33,854 nucleotides of DNA from CAZVBR01 sp964625755 (GCA_964625755.1 CAZVBR010000004.1:1-33854), one strand, 5' to 3'. Shown: positions 15,359-22,955, counted from the first letter of the stretch. The notes: a model not told the origin generated them from the letters alone. Program-made: numbers and translations.

Positions 15359-16126
15359 TTAGGAACAATCCGGGTTGTCTCCCCGGGGAGACTCTTTTTT
15401 CGGCTGATCCTTAGCTACCACCTTGGCTTCTTGGACCGCCTGCTTCTGAATTTTTTCCTCCAATTTTTCTTCTACTATTTTTTGTTCCTCTAGCTCCTGC
15501 AAATCAGAAAACCCGAACAGAAAAAAGATCAAGATCGCCGAGGCAACGATCCCGATCAGATCGATCAAAAATACCGACATAGCCCCGGTCACGATCGCCG
15601 TATTCCCGAAAGCCAAACCGATCCCCGCAGCGGTCAGAGGCGGCACTAACGAAACCGATACCGCCACCCCCGGCAGAGCAGCCGACAGGTCTTGCTTGAT
15701 CCAGGTATAAGAGACCGCCGAACCGGCAGCCAAAGCAACAAAAAAGAAAAGCAAATTCGGCTCCACCCGGAAAAACATCTCCCCGAAAACATCGATCTCC
15801 TCCCAACCAGCTAATAAGGTAACAAAAAAAGACGCTAAGATTATCAACCCGGTAGCCCGAATAAGAGTAAAAATTGACCGGTACAAGGCCAAACGACTGA
15901 AAGTCACCACCGCCATAGCCAAACTAAGCACCGGGAACAAGATCGGGGCCACTAACATTCCACCGATCACAAACACCGGATTATTAACCAACAACCCGAT
16001 GGTCGCGATCACCGCCGAACAAGTTAACAAAAAATAAAAATTGCTTCGGCTACTGCTTTCCCGCAACAACTCACCGAGCACTCTTTGTTGATTATGATAA
16101 TCGATCAGAAATACCGATCCTGGCAT
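15359..16126 (-). CDS. DUF389 (TIGR00341-like) membrane protein
   Basis: A 255-aa protein with about six to seven TM segments between residues 28 and 205. The stretch NPVFVIGGMLVAPILFPVLSLAMA (about 48-71) resembles the DUF389 core 'GAMLIAPLMGPILG', and VSVSLVPPLTAAGIGLAFGN (about 156-175) matches the conserved 'a.alvPPla..Gi' segment. A charged, lysine/glutamate-rich cytoplasmic tail with coiled-coil tendency (about 208-255) ends the protein. The family's function is unknown. It is the third gene of pcm-mpg-DUF389, starting 4 nt after the mpg stop. Confidence 0.85.
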   Translation of the reverse strand: MPGSVFLIDYHNQQRVLGELLRESSSRSNFYFLLTCSAVIATIGLLVNNPVFVIGGMLVAPILFPVLSLAMAVVTFSRLALYRSIFTLIRATGLIILASFFVTLLAGWEEIDVFGEMFFRVEPNLLFFFVALAAGSAVSYTWIKQDLSAALPGVAVSVSLVPPLTAAGIGLAFGNTAIVTGAMSVFLIDLIGIVASAILIFFLFGFSDLQELEEQKIVEEKLEEKIQKQAVQEAKVVAKDQPKKESPRGDNPDCS

Positions 16127-16130
16127 ATCG

Positions 16131-16658
16131 CTAGTTTAGCAAATTTTCCAGAAAAAAACGATACGGCTTATCCCGCCAGACCGCCGGTGCATAATTTATC
16201 CCGACCCGGGGAGCGGTTCTGATACTTCTCTTCAAGTCAACCGGCACCCCCGAAACATACAAGCCTCTCTCTTTAACAGCTTTTTGACCGTTGAACGACC
16301 GGTCGATCCCCCAAGCTTTAGTCAGTCTTCCCGGCCCCTCAATCCCCGCCACCGAACGGATCAACACCGCCGCCGGCCAACCCTCAGACCCGGTCACAAT
16401 ATTTAGCATATTGTGCATTCCATAAACCAAATAAATATACCACACCCCGCCGGGGCCGAACATAACCTGATTACGTGGCGTCGGACCCCGGCTGGCATGA
16501 CTGGCTTTGTCATCAGGTCCTTCATAGGCTTCAACCTCGGTGATCCTCGCTTGACACAACTTACCATCCGGGCCTTGGCAGACCAGGTATCGCCCTAACA
16601 GATCAGGAGCTACTTCCACCGCTGACCGCCGATAAAATTTTGCCGGTAGATCTATCAT
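16131..16658 (-). CDS. mpg: DNA-3-methyladenine glycosylase (AAG/MPG family)
   Basis: A 175-aa base-excision repair glycosylase that removes alkylated or deaminated purines. Family motifs are AKFYRRSAVEVAPDLLGRYL (about 5-24), the catalytic ITEVEAYEGPDDKASHA (about 40-56) with the water-activating Glu in EAYEGP, SRGPTPRNQVMFGPGGVWYIYLVYGMHN (about 57-84, read in parts) and AVLIRSVAGIEG. Length is slightly below the usual 190-200 aa; the C-terminal tail is short. The ATG overlaps the pcm stop (ATGA), so the two are translationally coupled. Together with Pcm it makes a damage-repair pair: one for DNA bases, one for protein Asp/Asn damage. Confidence 0.95.
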   Translation of the reverse strand: MIDLPAKFYRRSAVEVAPDLLGRYLVCQGPDGKLCQARITEVEAYEGPDDKASHASRGPTPRNQVMFGPGGVWYIYLVYGMHNMLNIVTGSEGWPAAVLIRSVAGIEGPGRLTKAWGIDRSFNGQKAVKERGLYVSGVPVDLKRSIRTAPRVGINYAPAVWRDKPYRFFLENLLN

Positions 16659-17344
16659 GGTGATTGCCGATCCTCATCCTCTGACACAAAAGGTACGAAA
16701 GCAAAACCGGGGTAATTCAGGAACTTCAACTCCCCGGAGGTTTTTTTCTCGCCCAAGACCAGGTTAGACCCGATCGGCATCACCAACCGACCCCCGACCT
16801 TAAGCTGTTCGATCCAAGCCGGAGGAACACTCTCAGAAGTCGCCGCTGATATGATCCGATCATAAGGAGCCTCAGGCGAATACCCGGACACGGCATTTAA
16901 ATTATGGACCGAGACAATATTCTGCTTCAAGAAATTATACTTGGCAAGATTCTTTCTGGCTTGTTTGGCCAATTCCGGGATCAACTCCAGACTGACCACT
17001 TTTCCCGCCTGCTCCGGCGGCATCTCCTGTCCGTCATCATTCCGGCCAACCACCACAGCCAACAACGCCGCTTGCCAACCGGACCCACAGCCAACATCTA
17101 AGACCTTTTGCCCGGGCCGGGCTTTAAGTAATTCAAGCATAAAAGCCACCGTCTGCGGCTGAGAAACGGTTTGCCCAAAACCGATCGCCAATGGGCGGTT
17201 TGAGTATGCCTGACCAGCCAGTTCCGGCGGTACGAAATCAGCCCGATCGATCAGCCGGAAGGCTAAAATATTTTTTCGACTGACCAGCTCACCGGAAGTG
17301 ATCAATTGATCAACCAGCTCTTTCTCGTAATTCATAACCATCAT
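16655..17344 (-). CDS. pcm: Protein-L-isoaspartate O-methyltransferase
   Basis: A 229-aa SAM-dependent methyltransferase that starts repair of isoaspartyl residues in aged proteins. Motifs: AYSNRPLAIGFGQTVSQPQTVAFMLELL (about 46-73, read in parts), the SAM-binding VLDVGCGSGWQAALLA (about 81-96) and the C-terminal GGRLVMPIGS. The start is set at the ATG at 17344 because a GGAGG (17355-17351) lies 6 nt upstream; the longer reading frame to 17401 would overlap the divergent AI-2E gene and adds a spurious hydrophobic N-terminus. First gene of pcm-mpg-DUF389. The strong SD contrasts with most neighbours. Confidence 0.93.
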   Translation of the reverse strand: MMVMNYEKELVDQLITSGELVSRKNILAFRLIDRADFVPPELAGQAYSNRPLAIGFGQTVSQPQTVAFMLELLKARPGQKVLDVGCGSGWQAALLAVVVGRNDDGQEMPPEQAGKVVSLELIPELAKQARKNLAKYNFLKQNIVSVHNLNAVSGYSPEAPYDRIISAATSESVPPAWIEQLKVGGRLVMPIGSNLVLGEKKTSGELKFLNYPGFAFVPFVSEDEDRQSP

Positions 17345-17350
17345 AATACG

Positions 17351-17355
17351 CCTCC
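17351..17355 (-). promoter_or_regulatory. Strong RBS that sets the pcm start
   Basis: GGAGG on the minus strand, 6 nt before the ATG at 17344. It decides against the longer frame beginning at 17401. Confidence 0.8.
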
Positions 17356-17364
17356 CGAAAATAG

Positions 17365-17393
17365 ATGACAATAGAAGAAAAAAAAAGTAAAAT
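17365..17393 (+). promoter_or_regulatory. Promoter of the AI-2E permease gene (leaderless)
   Basis: ATGACA (17365-17370), exactly 17-nt spacer, TAAAAT (17388-17393); each hexamer has five of six consensus bases. Six bases separate the -10 from the ATG at 17400, so transcription should begin at the A of the start codon. Confidence 0.75.
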
Positions 17394-17399
17394 GAGGTC

Positions 17400-18449
17400 A
17401 TGACGAAACAACTGACACACGCCTGGTTTTTCTACGGATTATTACTCGGGACAACCGCGGTAATGTTCCTGTTGATCCAACCCTTTCTGTCGGCTCTGGT
17501 TCTGGCTTTTACCCTGGCGATCGTCTTTGACCCGATCAACAATTACCTGGTTAAAAATCTCTGGGGTAACCGAACCCTAGCCTCGATCCTGACCCTGGCC
17601 CTGATCGGCCTGGTGGTGATCATTCCCTTATTCTGGTTTGGCTGGCAAATACTCGACCAAGGCCGCGAGCTATACGCCCAATATTTCACTACCGACTTTG
17701 AGACCCCGGGAACCGAAGCCGGAGCGATCATAGAGAACATAAGAGACCAGATCGACACTTGGATACCGTGGCTTGACTTAAGCTATGAAGGTCTGGATCA
17801 GGTTCAAGCCGAAGCTATGAAATGGCTGATCGCAAACTTAAACATCATATTCACCAACACCATCAAGATCGCCTTTAACGGTCTTATTCTGCTTTTGGCT
17901 CTGTTCTTCCTGTTAAGGGACATGCCAAGATTTTTTACCAACCTAGAAAAGATCAGCCCGCTTGGCAAAACCCAACACCAAGAAGTGATCGAAAAGATCA
18001 AGACCACCATTAATTCGGTTATGACCGGTTCATTACTGATCGCTTTTCTTCAAGGTCTGGCCGTAGCTTTAGGGTTTGCCATTTTCAATATCTCCCAACC
18101 GATTTTCTGGGGCGGTATCGGCATGGTTCTGTCATTGATCCCGGGTGTCGGCCCGATCATCGTTCTACTGCCGGCCGCCATTCTGCTGTATCTGGGCGGC
18201 AACACCTTCGGAGCGATCGGCATGATCATCTGGGCCATCCTGATAGTTAGTCTGATCGACAACCTGCTTCGCCCGATATTGATCGAACGGGACATCAAAC
18301 TCCACTCCTTTTTTATTCTTTTGGCCGCTTTGGGTGGTATCGGATTTTTCGGTCCGATCGGCTTTGTCCTCGGACCGGTGATCTTAAGCCTATTTTTTGC
18401 CCTGCTTGATATCTATATTAACTACGAAAAAGAACTCACGAGTAAATAA
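17400..18449 (+). CDS. AI-2E family (PerM/YdiK-like) permease
   Basis: A 349-aa membrane protein with about eight TM segments. Family features: paired N-terminal helices (about 9-45), a third helix about 58-85, an extracytoplasmic domain (about 86-150), then helices with FNISQPIFWGGIGMVLSLIPGVGPIIVLLPAAI (about 220-262, the most conserved 'l.lIPyvGp' stretch) and DNLLRPILIERDIKLHSFFILLAALGGIGFFGPIGFVLGPV (about 281-330, read in parts) at the end. The family includes AI-2 exporters and Na+/H+ antiporters, so substrate is uncertain. Divergent from pcm by 55 nt. The promoter at 17365-17393 predicts a leaderless mRNA, though GAGG also lies 3 nt before the ATG. Confidence 0.93.
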   Translation: MTKQLTHAWFFYGLLLGTTAVMFLLIQPFLSALVLAFTLAIVFDPINNYLVKNLWGNRTLASILTLALIGLVVIIPLFWFGWQILDQGRELYAQYFTTDFETPGTEAGAIIENIRDQIDTWIPWLDLSYEGLDQVQAEAMKWLIANLNIIFTNTIKIAFNGLILLLALFFLLRDMPRFFTNLEKISPLGKTQHQEVIEKIKTTINSVMTGSLLIAFLQGLAVALGFAIFNISQPIFWGGIGMVLSLIPGVGPIIVLLPAAILLYLGGNTFGAIGMIIWAILIVSLIDNLLRPILIERDIKLHSFFILLAALGGIGFFGPIGFVLGPVILSLFFALLDIYINYEKELTSK

Positions 18450-18512
18450 CAACCTGACAGACCTTACCCGAACCACAAACCCGCCCGAACCTTATCTTGA
18501 AAAATTACAAAC

Positions 18513-18518
18513 TATAAC
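18513..18518 (+). promoter_or_regulatory. -10 candidate before the pterin dehydratase gene
   Basis: TATAAC, 9 nt before the ATG at 18528, five of six consensus bases. No good -35 is seen and the upstream gene is on the same strand, so read-through is also likely. If used, the transcript is nearly leaderless. Confidence 0.35.
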
Positions 18519-18527
18519 CAAAAAAAT

Positions 18528-18881
18528 ATGACCAACGATCTTAGCAACAAAAGCTGTCAACCTCCCAAAAAGGGTTCCCTGCCGCTCTCCGGCAACAAGT
18601 TAAACGACCACCTGACGAAGGTGCCCGGCTGGCATCTAACACCGGACCATCTAATGATCGAACGGGAATTTCAGTTTGCTGATTTTGTTTCCGCTTTACA
18701 GTTCACCAACCGGGTCGGAGAACTGGCCGAGACCGAAAACCACCACCCCAACCTCTGTCTTCACGACTGGAATAAAGTGACCATTACCACCACCACCCAC
18801 TCGATCGGCGGTTTATCACAAAATGACTTCATCTTGGCCGCCAAAATAAACGAACTGGTCGACCAAATTCAGAATTCATGA
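18528..18881 (+). CDS. Pterin-4a-carbinolamine dehydratase (PCD/DCoH family)
   Basis: A 117-aa PCD fold. The active-site signature is present as E70-N-H72-H73-P74 with H79-D80-W81 and the TTTTH91 strand, which in the family bind and dehydrate 4a-hydroxy-tetrahydropterin. Length is normal (about 100-115 aa), with a short N-terminal extension holding a cysteine. No aromatic amino acid hydroxylase or pterin pathway genes are nearby, so the physiological role may be something other than phenylalanine metabolism, for example molybdopterin or folate-like cofactor handling. Its stop overlaps the next start (ATGA), so it is coupled to the alpha/beta hydrolase. Confidence 0.93.
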   Translation: MTNDLSNKSCQPPKKGSLPLSGNKLNDHLTKVPGWHLTPDHLMIEREFQFADFVSALQFTNRVGELAETENHHPNLCLHDWNKVTITTTTHSIGGLSQNDFILAAKINELVDQIQNS

Positions 18882-19741
18882 CTCGGGCTCGGCGTCGTAT
18901 CATAAGATATCTGATCTATGCCGTAATAATTTTACTGGCTGTTTCTCTGCTTAATTTCTGGCAAGCCGTAAGGCCGCCACGGATCTCAGTTGACCGATCA
19001 CCGTCGGACTTCAATTTACCCGACCCGGAGGAAGTCACCCTGGTTGCCCGGGACGGAGTCCAATTATCAAGTTGGTACTTCCCCGCCTCGGAGGCCGAAA
19101 GTGTGATCATCTGGCTTCATGGTTACCCGGCCGAAAAGACGGATATGCTTTTTTTGGCGGCCGAACTTTGGCCGGATCACTCTCTTTTCCTTAAAGACTT
19201 CCGCTACTTCGGAGACTCCGAGGGCCGAGCCACCACTTTGGGCCTGAAAGAACCCGGGGACATTTCCCGAGCCGTCGACTGGGTGGCTGAAAAAAATTAC
19301 TCAGAAATCGCCCTGGCCGGTTTTTCCTACGGCGGCGCCCAGGCCATCCTGGCCGCCGGAAGTGATGACCGAATAAAAGCCGTAGCCAGTTACTCAAGCT
19401 ACTCAGATCTTCGGCAACTGGGTCAAGAGGTCGTACCGTTTAGCCCGATCCTCGGCCCGCCAATTGTCAGCCTGATGGAACTCTGGGCCCGAATTATCTG
19501 GCAAGATATTCCAACCCGAACAACTCCGGCGTCTATTATTACCGAACTTGATATTCCGATCTGGCTGGCCCACGACAGGAAAGACGACGTGATCGATTTT
19601 TCCCACGCCAAGCAGTTGGCCGAAGCCGGAGCCCAAAACCCGAACCTGGAAACCTTCTTTTTCTCTCACGGCCCACACGGCGCCCTACCTTTATCGGACT
19701 TTAACCGGGAGCTGGCAGAGTTTTTCAACCAAGCCTGGTAA
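18878..19741 (+). CDS. Membrane-anchored alpha/beta hydrolase
   Basis: A 287-aa serine hydrolase. An arginine-rich start and TM helix (about 9-28) anchor it with the catalytic domain probably outside. Oxyanion-type HGYP occurs at 81-84, the nucleophile elbow is G148-F-S150-Y-G152, the acid is likely the Asp in AHDRKDDVIDFSHA (about 236-249), and the histidine lies in FFSHGPHGALP near the C-terminus. It resembles the BEM46/YqkD-like group of anchored hydrolases. Substrate unknown: lipid, ester or peptide. It overlaps the PCD gene by 4 nt and ends before a convergent terminator. Confidence 0.9.
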   Translation: MTRARRRIIRYLIYAVIILLAVSLLNFWQAVRPPRISVDRSPSDFNLPDPEEVTLVARDGVQLSSWYFPASEAESVIIWLHGYPAEKTDMLFLAAELWPDHSLFLKDFRYFGDSEGRATTLGLKEPGDISRAVDWVAEKNYSEIALAGFSYGGAQAILAAGSDDRIKAVASYSSYSDLRQLGQEVVPFSPILGPPIVSLMELWARIIWQDIPTRTTPASIITELDIPIWLAHDRKDDVIDFSHAKQLAEAGAQNPNLETFFFSHGPHGALPLSDFNRELAEFFNQAW

Positions 19742-19791
19742 TCAGAGCTCACCCGGAGCGGCTGATCATTTTTCTCAAAAAACCAACCAAG

Positions 19792-19825
19792 ACCACCCGG
19801 TCAGACTCTAGTCTAACCGGGTGGT
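19792..19825. terminator. Bidirectional terminator between hydrolase and aspS
   Basis: A 10-bp stem (ACCACCCGGT 19792-19801 with ACCGGGTGGT 19816-19825) capped by an inner AGACT/AGTCT pairing. On the minus strand a T-rich stretch (GGTTTTTTG) follows within about 20 nt. It lies between two convergent genes. Confidence 0.7.
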
Positions 19826-19850
19826 TCGATCAAATGAATATTTGAACCAT

Positions 19851-21245
19851 TTATTCGCGATCAGTGATATCCAGACCGAGCTCCTTTAATTGCTCCCCGC
19901 TTAAGTCCTTAGGGGCCTTCATAACCGCTGTCTGTCCACTACGGGTCATCGGAAAAGCCTGAACCTCCCGGAGCTGAGCCTCACCGGTCAAATTCATAAT
20001 ATTGCGCTCGATTCCCAGAGCGATCCCGCCGTGCGGCGGTGCCCCGTAGGAAAAAGCTTCCAGCATATGTCCGACTTTTTCCTCGATCTCTTTATCAGAA
20101 AAACCCATCACTTTGTAGGTGGCTTTTAGGATCTCGGGACGATGAGCCCGGATACTGCCACCCCCGGCCTCAAAACCGTTACAGACCAGATCATACTGTG
20201 AGGTAATTATCTCGGCTATGTTCTCTCCATTCAACAGCCAGTCCACGTGTTCTTGAATCGGCATCGAAAAAGGATTATGGGTAAAAGTCCATCGGCCGTC
20301 ATCGGTTTTCTCAAATAACGGAAAATCAAGAACCCAGGCATAAGCCAAAACATTTTCCCGTTTCTCGTCTTCAGTTCGAAGATCAAATTTATCCGCCCCG
20401 TACTTGTCCATCGCCTCCTTGAAAGTAACTCGAGGGAAAGGCTTGGTTTTAACGGTAAAACCCAAACTCTCCACCGTCTCGATGATCATCGCCTCGATCA
20501 CTTGCAGTATATCTTCCCGCTCAACAAAAGCCATTTCCAGATCAAGTTGGGTGTGTTCAAACCCCCGATCGGCCCTCAGGTCTTCATCCCGAACCGCTCT
20601 GGCGATCTGAAAATACTTTTCAAAACCGCCGGTCATCAAAAGCTGTTTATACTGTTGAGGCGATTGAGGTAAGGCGTAAAAATTACCCGGATGGAGACGA
20701 GACGGTACCACGAAATCCCGCGAACCTTCCGGCGTCGATTCCGTCAGTATCGGGGTTTCGATCTCGGTAAAATCCTGACGGAACAAAAATTCCCGGCACT
20801 TTTGAACGAACCGGCTCCTCATTCGGAGATTTTTCTGCATTCTCGAACTGCGCAGGTCAAGATATCGATACTTAAGCCGGACCGACTCCTCAATATCAGA
20901 AGTGTCTTCTGTTAGATCAAAAGGCGGAGTCTGAGCTTCATTCAAAACTTCAAACTCAAAAACCTCCAATTCCAGATTTCCGTTAACCTCATCCGGGTTA
21001 ACCATTTTTTCCGGTCGTTGTTTGACAAGGCCCTTGATCCGAACCACCCACTCAGATCTGACCTGACCGGCCAGGTTGTGTGCCGTCGCCTGCCCCGGCA
21101 AAACCACTGCCTGGATCTTTCCGGTTTCATCTCGAACATCAAGAAAGATCAATTTTCCGTGGTCACGTCTGGTATCGATCCAACCGGCGATCGTTACCTC
21201 TTCTTCTCGGTGATCATTTAGATCTTTGATATAAATTCTTTTCAT
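19851..21245 (-). CDS. aspS: Aspartyl-tRNA synthetase lacking the GAD domain
   Basis: A 464-aa class II synthetase that charges tRNA-Asp. The N-terminal OB-fold anticodon domain (about 1-105) has VTIAGWIDTRRDHGKLIFLDVRDETG. The catalytic core carries RYLDLRSSRMQKNLRMRS, the motif 2 region FQIARAVRDEDLRADRGFEHTQLDLEM and the motif 3 region GIALGIERNIMNLTG (read in parts). It is bacterial in sequence, yet about 125 residues shorter than typical bacterial AspRS (about 590). The break is visible at about 298-318: YGADKFDLR runs almost directly into AWVLDFPLFE, so the GAD insertion domain is missing. A minus-strand promoter lies 6 nt before the ATG, predicting a leaderless mRNA. Confidence 0.97.
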   Translation of the reverse strand: MKRIYIKDLNDHREEEVTIAGWIDTRRDHGKLIFLDVRDETGKIQAVVLPGQATAHNLAGQVRSEWVVRIKGLVKQRPEKMVNPDEVNGNLELEVFEFEVLNEAQTPPFDLTEDTSDIEESVRLKYRYLDLRSSRMQKNLRMRSRFVQKCREFLFRQDFTEIETPILTESTPEGSRDFVVPSRLHPGNFYALPQSPQQYKQLLMTGGFEKYFQIARAVRDEDLRADRGFEHTQLDLEMAFVEREDILQVIEAMIIETVESLGFTVKTKPFPRVTFKEAMDKYGADKFDLRTEDEKRENVLAYAWVLDFPLFEKTDDGRWTFTHNPFSMPIQEHVDWLLNGENIAEIITSQYDLVCNGFEAGGGSIRAHRPEILKATYKVMGFSDKEIEEKVGHMLEAFSYGAPPHGGIALGIERNIMNLTGEAQLREVQAFPMTRSGQTAVMKAPKDLSGEQLKELGLDITDRE

Positions 21246-21251
21246 ACCTTA

Positions 21252-21280
21252 TTTATAACACAACCCAAACCTCCGGGCAA
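21252..21280 (-). promoter_or_regulatory. aspS promoter (leaderless)
   Basis: Minus strand: TTGCCC (21280-21275), 17-nt spacer, TATAAA (21257-21252), then six bases to the ATG at 21245. The geometry is identical to the AI-2E promoter, with the start expected at the A of ATG. Confidence 0.7.
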
Positions 21281-21301
21281 TTATCGTCTAATTTACCGGC
21301 C

Positions 21302-22441
21302 CTAGCGCCGGATCACTTCCCGTTTTTCAATTTGACTGACCTGATCAACCACAAATGATTCTCGGCCGATCACCTGGCCTCGCTCGGTCTCAATGTTGAC
21401 CCGCCAACGGCCGGCCTCCGGCCCGGTCAAAAAGGAGTATCCCCGGTAACCGCCGTCCCGGCCCCCGATCAGATCATAACTAACTCGAGCCCGACTTTGC
21501 CAATTGCCGGTTTCCGGATCACGATACTGCCAATGGTGCACCACCACAATATCAAGCCGGGTCGGGGCAAAAACCGAAGCGAAAACATACACCGGCTCCC
21601 CGGCCAAGATCTCGATAGTCGGCCGCCAAAACACTCCTTGCCACCATGGCCGATCGGATGCCACGATCTCATAATCACCAACCCCGCTTCGACGAACCGA
21701 GTGATAGACACCGGCCTCCCGCAAAGACAGCGGGACCGGAGGGATAATATTGGTAAAATACAAAAAGTTGATCCCGAGAAATATCCCGGCCAGCAACCCG
21801 ACCAAAAACCGCTTACGGTCTCCCACGGCCGGCACATACCGAACCATTACATACATATAGCCGGCCATAACCGCCAAACTGACCACCCCGGAAAGAAAAA
21901 ACACCCAAACCTCGATACTCCGAAACAAAAACGGCAGGACCAATACACAGTACGAGAACACAATAAAGTAATACACTCCGAGTTGAATGTTCAGCCATAG
22001 ATAATACTTCTTCAGCAGATCGTTGGAAACCATCAAAAAAACGATCAGGGCAATAAACGGCCAACTGGCGGTAAACGAACTCGAGAACCAGTAAAATATC
22101 AAAAAACCGGACAACAGAGCCCCGAAAGTGTACTGCAGCACCAAAGGAGCAAATAGACGGAGATAGCGCCACCGCTTTTGCTCACCCGGAAATCGCCCGG
22201 CATCATAGCTTTGGATGAAAATAATGGTCAGACCGGACAGGAACAAATGCCAGGTTAAGATCGAAAAAGCCAGGTTAAGATTTATATTCTGAAACAAAAG
22301 AGCGTCGGTGGTCACTCCGATCAACAACGCCCCGGGGATCAAATATCGCTCATATTTCTCATAAAAACGACGTACGACCCCAAACCAGCGTGTGGGGTAA
22401 TTACTGTCCCGACCGAGAAAAAAACCTGTCTTGGTATTCAT
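21302..22441 (-). CDS. DUF2914 domain membrane protein
   Basis: A 379-aa protein. The N-terminal half holds about seven TM segments (about 37-250). The C-terminal domain (about 285-370) matches DUF2914: VYVFASVFAPTRLDIVVVHHWQYRDPETG and SRARVSYDLIGGRDGGYRGYSF (read in parts), then WRVNIETERGQVIGRESFVV, a beta-rich extracytoplasmic fold of unknown function. It starts within the palindrome-bearing promoter region at 22491-22519 and ends 57 nt before aspS, which has its own promoter. Confidence 0.85.
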   Translation of the reverse strand: MNTKTGFFLGRDSNYPTRWFGVVRRFYEKYERYLIPGALLIGVTTDALLFQNINLNLAFSILTWHLFLSGLTIIFIQSYDAGRFPGEQKRWRYLRLFAPLVLQYTFGALLSGFLIFYWFSSSFTASWPFIALIVFLMVSNDLLKKYYLWLNIQLGVYYFIVFSYCVLVLPFLFRSIEVWVFFLSGVVSLAVMAGYMYVMVRYVPAVGDRKRFLVGLLAGIFLGINFLYFTNIIPPVPLSLREAGVYHSVRRSGVGDYEIVASDRPWWQGVFWRPTIEILAGEPVYVFASVFAPTRLDIVVVHHWQYRDPETGNWQSRARVSYDLIGGRDGGYRGYSFLTGPEAGRWRVNIETERGQVIGRESFVVDQVSQIEKREVIRR

Positions 22442-22483
22442 AATAACCGTTATTTTTAGACCGGATCGCGATCACTTTAAAAG

Positions 22484-22519
22484 GTATTTAATTGAAATAC
22501 ATTTTCTGCGGTGTGTCAA
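22484..22519 (-). promoter_or_regulatory. Promoter with overlapping palindrome for the DUF2914 gene
   Basis: Minus strand: TTGACA (22519-22514, perfect), 17-nt spacer, TTCAAT (22496-22491). The -10 and start region overlap a perfect inverted repeat GTATTT-N5-AAATAC (22484-22500), the right size and place for a repressor site. The leader is about 43 nt. Confidence 0.55.
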
Positions 22520-22559
22520 ATATATCATTCCGGGGCACCAGCTTCCAACCAAAACCGCC

Positions 22560-22649
22560 TTAAAAATAAATAGCCGAAACCGCCAACAGTCCCCCGACCA
22601 CTGCCATCAAAAACAAAAGGAGCAAAAACAATATTTTATTCTTTTTCAT
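22560..22649 (-). CDS. Putative 29-aa single-TM peptide
   Basis: A short frame from ATG at 22649 to TAA encoding MKKNKILFLLLLFLMAVV then GGLLAVSAIYF. The positively charged start followed by about 24 hydrophobic residues is what a small membrane protein or bare signal anchor looks like. There is no SD and no homology I recognise. It lies alone between the divergent PEP-CTERM promoter and the DUF2914 promoter. It may be a real small protein, or chance in an AT-rich gap. Confidence 0.4.
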   Translation of the reverse strand: MKKNKILFLLLLFLMAVVGGLLAVSAIYF

Positions 22650-22804
22650 ACTAAAACCGATCTTTATTTACAATATGATCATTATAATATATTTCCCCAA
22701 CTACCGACATATCCACAAATCCAAGCCCGGCTTGAACTCAATCCCCAAAACAAAACCGCCCCGAAACAACCTTCCCAAATCCTTAAACGCAAAAGCTCAC
22801 CAGA

Positions 22805-22832
22805 TTGACATTTATTCAGCAACCTTTATAAT
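22805..22832 (+). promoter_or_regulatory. Perfect-consensus sigma70 promoter upstream of the PEP-CTERM gene
   Basis: TTGACA (22805-22810), 16-nt spacer, TATAAT (22827-22832): all twelve consensus bases match. The expected start is near 22839. It is the strongest promoter in the window. Confidence 0.75.
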
Positions 22833-22871
22833 TTTGATAATATTGCTCTTAAAAGTTAAAGTGGTAGGTCT

Positions 22872-22901
22872 TTGACAATTGAATAAATTTATACATATGA
22901 G
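22872..22901 (+). promoter_or_regulatory. Second promoter candidate upstream of the PEP-CTERM gene
   Basis: A second perfect TTGACA (22872-22877), 18-nt spacer, TATGAG (22896-22901, four of six). The -10 overlaps the 5' arm of the inverted repeat at 22895-22907, so that repeat could be an operator for this promoter or an RNA structure made from the upstream one. Confidence 0.4.
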
Positions 22902-22955
22902 TGGCCGTCTGAATTGATCAGGCGGTAAACGATAAAAGCAGTCGGCCGCTCATAT
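22895..22955 (+). promoter_or_regulatory. Long stem in the PEP-CTERM leader
   Basis: A 13-bp stem (22895-22907 with 22943-22955, ATATGAGTGGCCG against CGGCCGCTCATAT) has a single mismatch that becomes a G-U pair in RNA. Inside, 22908-22912 pairs with 22918-22922 around a 5-nt loop, leaving about 20 unpaired A-rich bases. The G-U substitution fits selection at RNA level. No known riboswitch class was recognised. Confidence 0.5.

Noticed and set aside
17345..17401. Hydrophobic N-terminal extension of Pcm (signal-peptide-like)
   Set aside because: It overlaps the divergent promoter and start of the AI-2E gene; the GGAGG fits the ATG at 17344.
22431..22808. Plus-strand frame of 125 codons in the gap before the PEP-CTERM gene
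   Set aside because: Low-complexity Lys/Gln/Pro-rich translation, no RBS; contains the palindromic promoter of the opposite gene.
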